From Pseudomonas viridiflava (GTDB taxonomy: Bacteria > Pseudomonadota > Gammaproteobacteria > Pseudomonadales > Pseudomonadaceae): a stretch of DNA of 64,000 bases. Both the position numbers and the translations under genes were made by a program. The DNA is taken from contig NZ_UUON01000001.1 of the NCBI RefSeq assembly GCF_900590885.1, positions 434,001 through 498,000 of the forward strand, read 5' to 3'. The notes beneath the pieces are model-generated. The model had not been told where the DNA came from. It worked only from the letters and a program-made list of their open reading frames with translations, and searched no databases. Positions 62,485-64,000 of the stretch are shown here, piece by piece. Each line of letters begins with the position of its first letter. The stretch's first letter is position 1.

Positions 62485-63375
62485 TCAGAGGCGGGGCTCG
62501 TCGTTGGTTTCAAACACCGGCGTGCGCGGCTTGGGCGCCATGCGCTTGCTGGCGAACACCACCAGGGCCTGGTAGGCCGCCGGCAGGCAACGGGCGAGCA
62601 GGTCGAGAAAGTACGCATCGCGGCCGATCAGTACGCGGCGCTTGTTTTTGCGCACGCCGTGCAGGATCACTTTGGCGGCCTGGTCGGCGTCGGTGATGAA
62701 GAGCTTTTCGAAGTCGGCGCGGGCCTGTTGCTCGCTGTGGATCAGAAAGCCGGTCATGTTCGCGTCGATGCGGCTGCTGCGGCAGATATCGGTGCGGATG
62801 CCGCCCGGGTGCACGCAGGTGGCCGAGACGCCGCAGCATTGCAGGTCGAGCTCTTGGCGCAGGGATTCGGTAAAGCCGCGCACGGCAAACTTGGTGGCGT
62901 TGTAGCCGCTCATGCCGGGCTGGGCAAACAGGCCAAACACGCTGGAGGTATTGACCACATGCCCGTCGCCGCTGGCTTTCAGATACGGCAGGAAGGCCTT
63001 GGTGCCATGCACCACGCCCCAGAAATTGATGCCGACGATCCATTCCAGGTCGGCGTAGTCCACGCCTTCGACGGTACTCGACAGGGCCACCCCGGCATTG
63101 TTGAACACCAGGTTGACCTGGCCATGTTCGGCCATGCAGCGCGCGGCCCATGCCTCCATGGCCTGGCGGTCGGACACATCCAGCTCTTGGGTGGTGACCC
63201 GCACGGGCGACAAGGTTGACGAGTTGATCAACGCCAGCGTCTGCTCCAGCCCCTGGCTGTTTTTGTCTGCCAGCGCCAGGTGGCAACCTTCGCGCGCCAG
63301 GGCCAGGGCCAAGGCGCGGCCCATGCCGGAGGCGGCGCCGGTGATGGCCGCGACGCGACCGTTGAATGACTTCAT
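62485..63375 (-). CDS. Short-chain dehydrogenase/reductase
   Basis: A 296-residue classical SDR. The cofactor motif is TGAASGMGRALALAL (about residues 12-26), followed by NNAG, the active-site serine in NTSSVFG, YNATK (Tyr and Lys) and HPGGIRTDI. It should oxidise or reduce an alcohol or ketone with NAD(P). ATG 63375 overlaps the stop of the monooxygenase gene (ATGA), so the two may act in sequence, for example on a ketone. The hydrolase gene follows 15 bases later. Confidence 0.9.
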   Translation of the reverse strand: MKSFNGRVAAITGAASGMGRALALALAREGCHLALADKNSQGLEQTLALINSSTLSPVRVTTQELDVSDRQAMEAWAARCMAEHGQVNLVFNNAGVALSSTVEGVDYADLEWIVGINFWGVVHGTKAFLPYLKASGDGHVVNTSSVFGLFAQPGMSGYNATKFAVRGFTESLRQELDLQCCGVSATCVHPGGIRTDICRSSRIDANMTGFLIHSEQQARADFEKLFITDADQAAKVILHGVRKNKRRVLIGRDAYFLDLLARCLPAAYQALVVFASKRMAPKPRTPVFETNDEPRL

Positions 63376-64000
63376 GACAGGCTCCCTTCGGCAGTGGAGT
63401 GCGGCGGCGGGCAGGCGCGCGCTGGCGCATCGATGGGTAGCAGATTGGCCACATAGTCCTTGAGCGCAAACTGGCGGGTGACCTGCTTGAAGCGCCAGGT
63501 CGAACCCGGCCATAGCGTGGTGTTCTTGCCGGTGCGGGGGTCGAGGTACCAGCTCTGGCAACCGCCGGTGTTCCAGATGGTGCGTTTGAGTTGATCTTGC
63601 AGGCGCTGGTTGTAGGCGCTTTCGACGGCGGGTCTGACCTCGACGTTGGCGATGCGCTTGCGCTGCATCTGCTTGAGTGCGTCGAGGATGTAGGTCACCT
63701 GCGCTTCGATCATCAGGATCATCGAGTTATGCCCCAGGCCGGTGTTGGGCCCCACGATCAGAAACAGGTTGGGATAACCCGGCACCGTGGTGCCCTTGTA
63801 GGCGTGGGCGCCGTCGTGCCAGGTGTCCATCAGGTCCACGCCATTGCGCCCGGTGATGCAGTCGCGGGGCAGGGGATCGGTGGCCTGGAAGCCGGTGCCG
63901 AAGATCAGGCAATCGGCCGGGTGCTTGATGCCGTCGGCGGTGATCACGCCGTCTGCTTCGATGCGCGCCACGGCGTCGGTCACCACCGCGACATTGCTGC
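63372..64000 (-). CDS. Flavin-containing (Baeyer-Villiger-type) monooxygenase, N-terminus beyond window
   Basis: The last 209 codons of a larger gene entering from the right edge. The DCLIFGTGFQATDPL segment is the late dinucleotide-domain motif of FMO/BVMO enzymes. NLFLIVGPNTGLGHNSMILM and CQSWYLDPRTGKNTTLWPG are typical of the C-terminal part of the Baeyer-Villiger group. The stop overlaps the SDR start. The N-terminal FAD motif and BVMO fingerprint lie outside the window, so the subgroup is not certain. Confidence 0.88.
   Translation of the reverse strand, partial: SNVAVVTDAVARIEADGVITADGIKHPADCLIFGTGFQATDPLPRDCITGRNGVDLMDTWHDGAHAYKGTTVPGYPNLFLIVGPNTGLGHNSMILMIEAQVTYILDALKQMQRKRIANVEVRPAVESAYNQRLQDQLKRTIWNTGGCQSWYLDPRTGKNTTLWPGSTWRFKQVTRQFALKDYVANLLPIDAPARACPPPHSTAEGSLS

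Overview
The window reads as chromosome of a Pseudomonas of the fluorescens group. The evidence is a GC-rich genome with REP-type palindromes of the fluorescens style (23615-23719, 36375-36483), an HSI-II-type type VI secretion cluster gene for gene, sulfonate-type ABC transport and many Pseudomonas-typical regulators. No rRNA, tRNA, CRISPR array, transposase or integrase was seen. Both ends cut a gene.

Layout. (1) 1-2856: a divergent sulfur-scavenging module, with a SsuD-like flavin monooxygenase cut by the left edge and an SsuC/SsuB-like permease and ATPase. (2) 2903-4148: a degenerate PAP2-like membrane protein and two translationally coupled small unknown genes. (3) 4379-23585: a 19-kb exopolysaccharide (EPS) locus on the + strand, mostly with ATGA-type overlaps. 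It holds wzb and wzc (tyrosine phosphatase and kinase), wzx, wzy, a pyruvyl transferase, a WcaF-like acetyltransferase, a nitroreductase-like protein, a GT2, gmd, fcl, wcaI, gmm and manC. A gfcA-like gene, a strong terminator and the export set gfcE(wza)-gfcB-gfcC-gfcD follow. The initiating transferase wcaJ faces the locus on the - strand (23749-25140). The parts predict a Wzx/Wzy-type, fucose-containing, probably pyruvylated and acetylated polymer made by colanic-acid-like chemistry and exported by group-4-capsule-like machinery. (4) 25378-27388: three overlapping or closely spaced - strand regulatory genes: a wHTH protein with a degenerate receiver, a degenerate EAL protein and a second wHTH protein. 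This is the best candidate here for an undescribed regulatory system, presumably for the EPS. (5) 27816-28202: a secreted protein of eight 13-residue repeats.

(6) 28348-37948: ordinary accessory genes: pirin, a GlxA-type regulator, two paralogous wHTH/NB-ARC regulators overlapping tail to tail, AraC and LysR regulators, a dispersed repeat, a DUF1543 protein and an aldo/keto reductase. (7) 38004-58795: a T6SS with divergent hcp and tssA-B-C-E-F-G-H, a sigma-54 activator, a 43-residue lipoprotein, tagH (FHA), tssJ-K-L-M, a PP2C phosphatase and a Ser/Thr kinase. No VgrG, PAAR or recognisable effector lies in the window. (8) 58804-64000: two small unknown genes, a PTS-EIIC/EAL fusion with an intact phosphodiesterase signature, and a - strand operon of flavin monooxygenase (cut by the right edge), SDR dehydrogenase and metal-dependent hydrolase.

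Genes were identified by reading translated motifs and gene order, without database searches. Starts were chosen from Shine-Dalgarno-like sequences, overlaps and family lengths.
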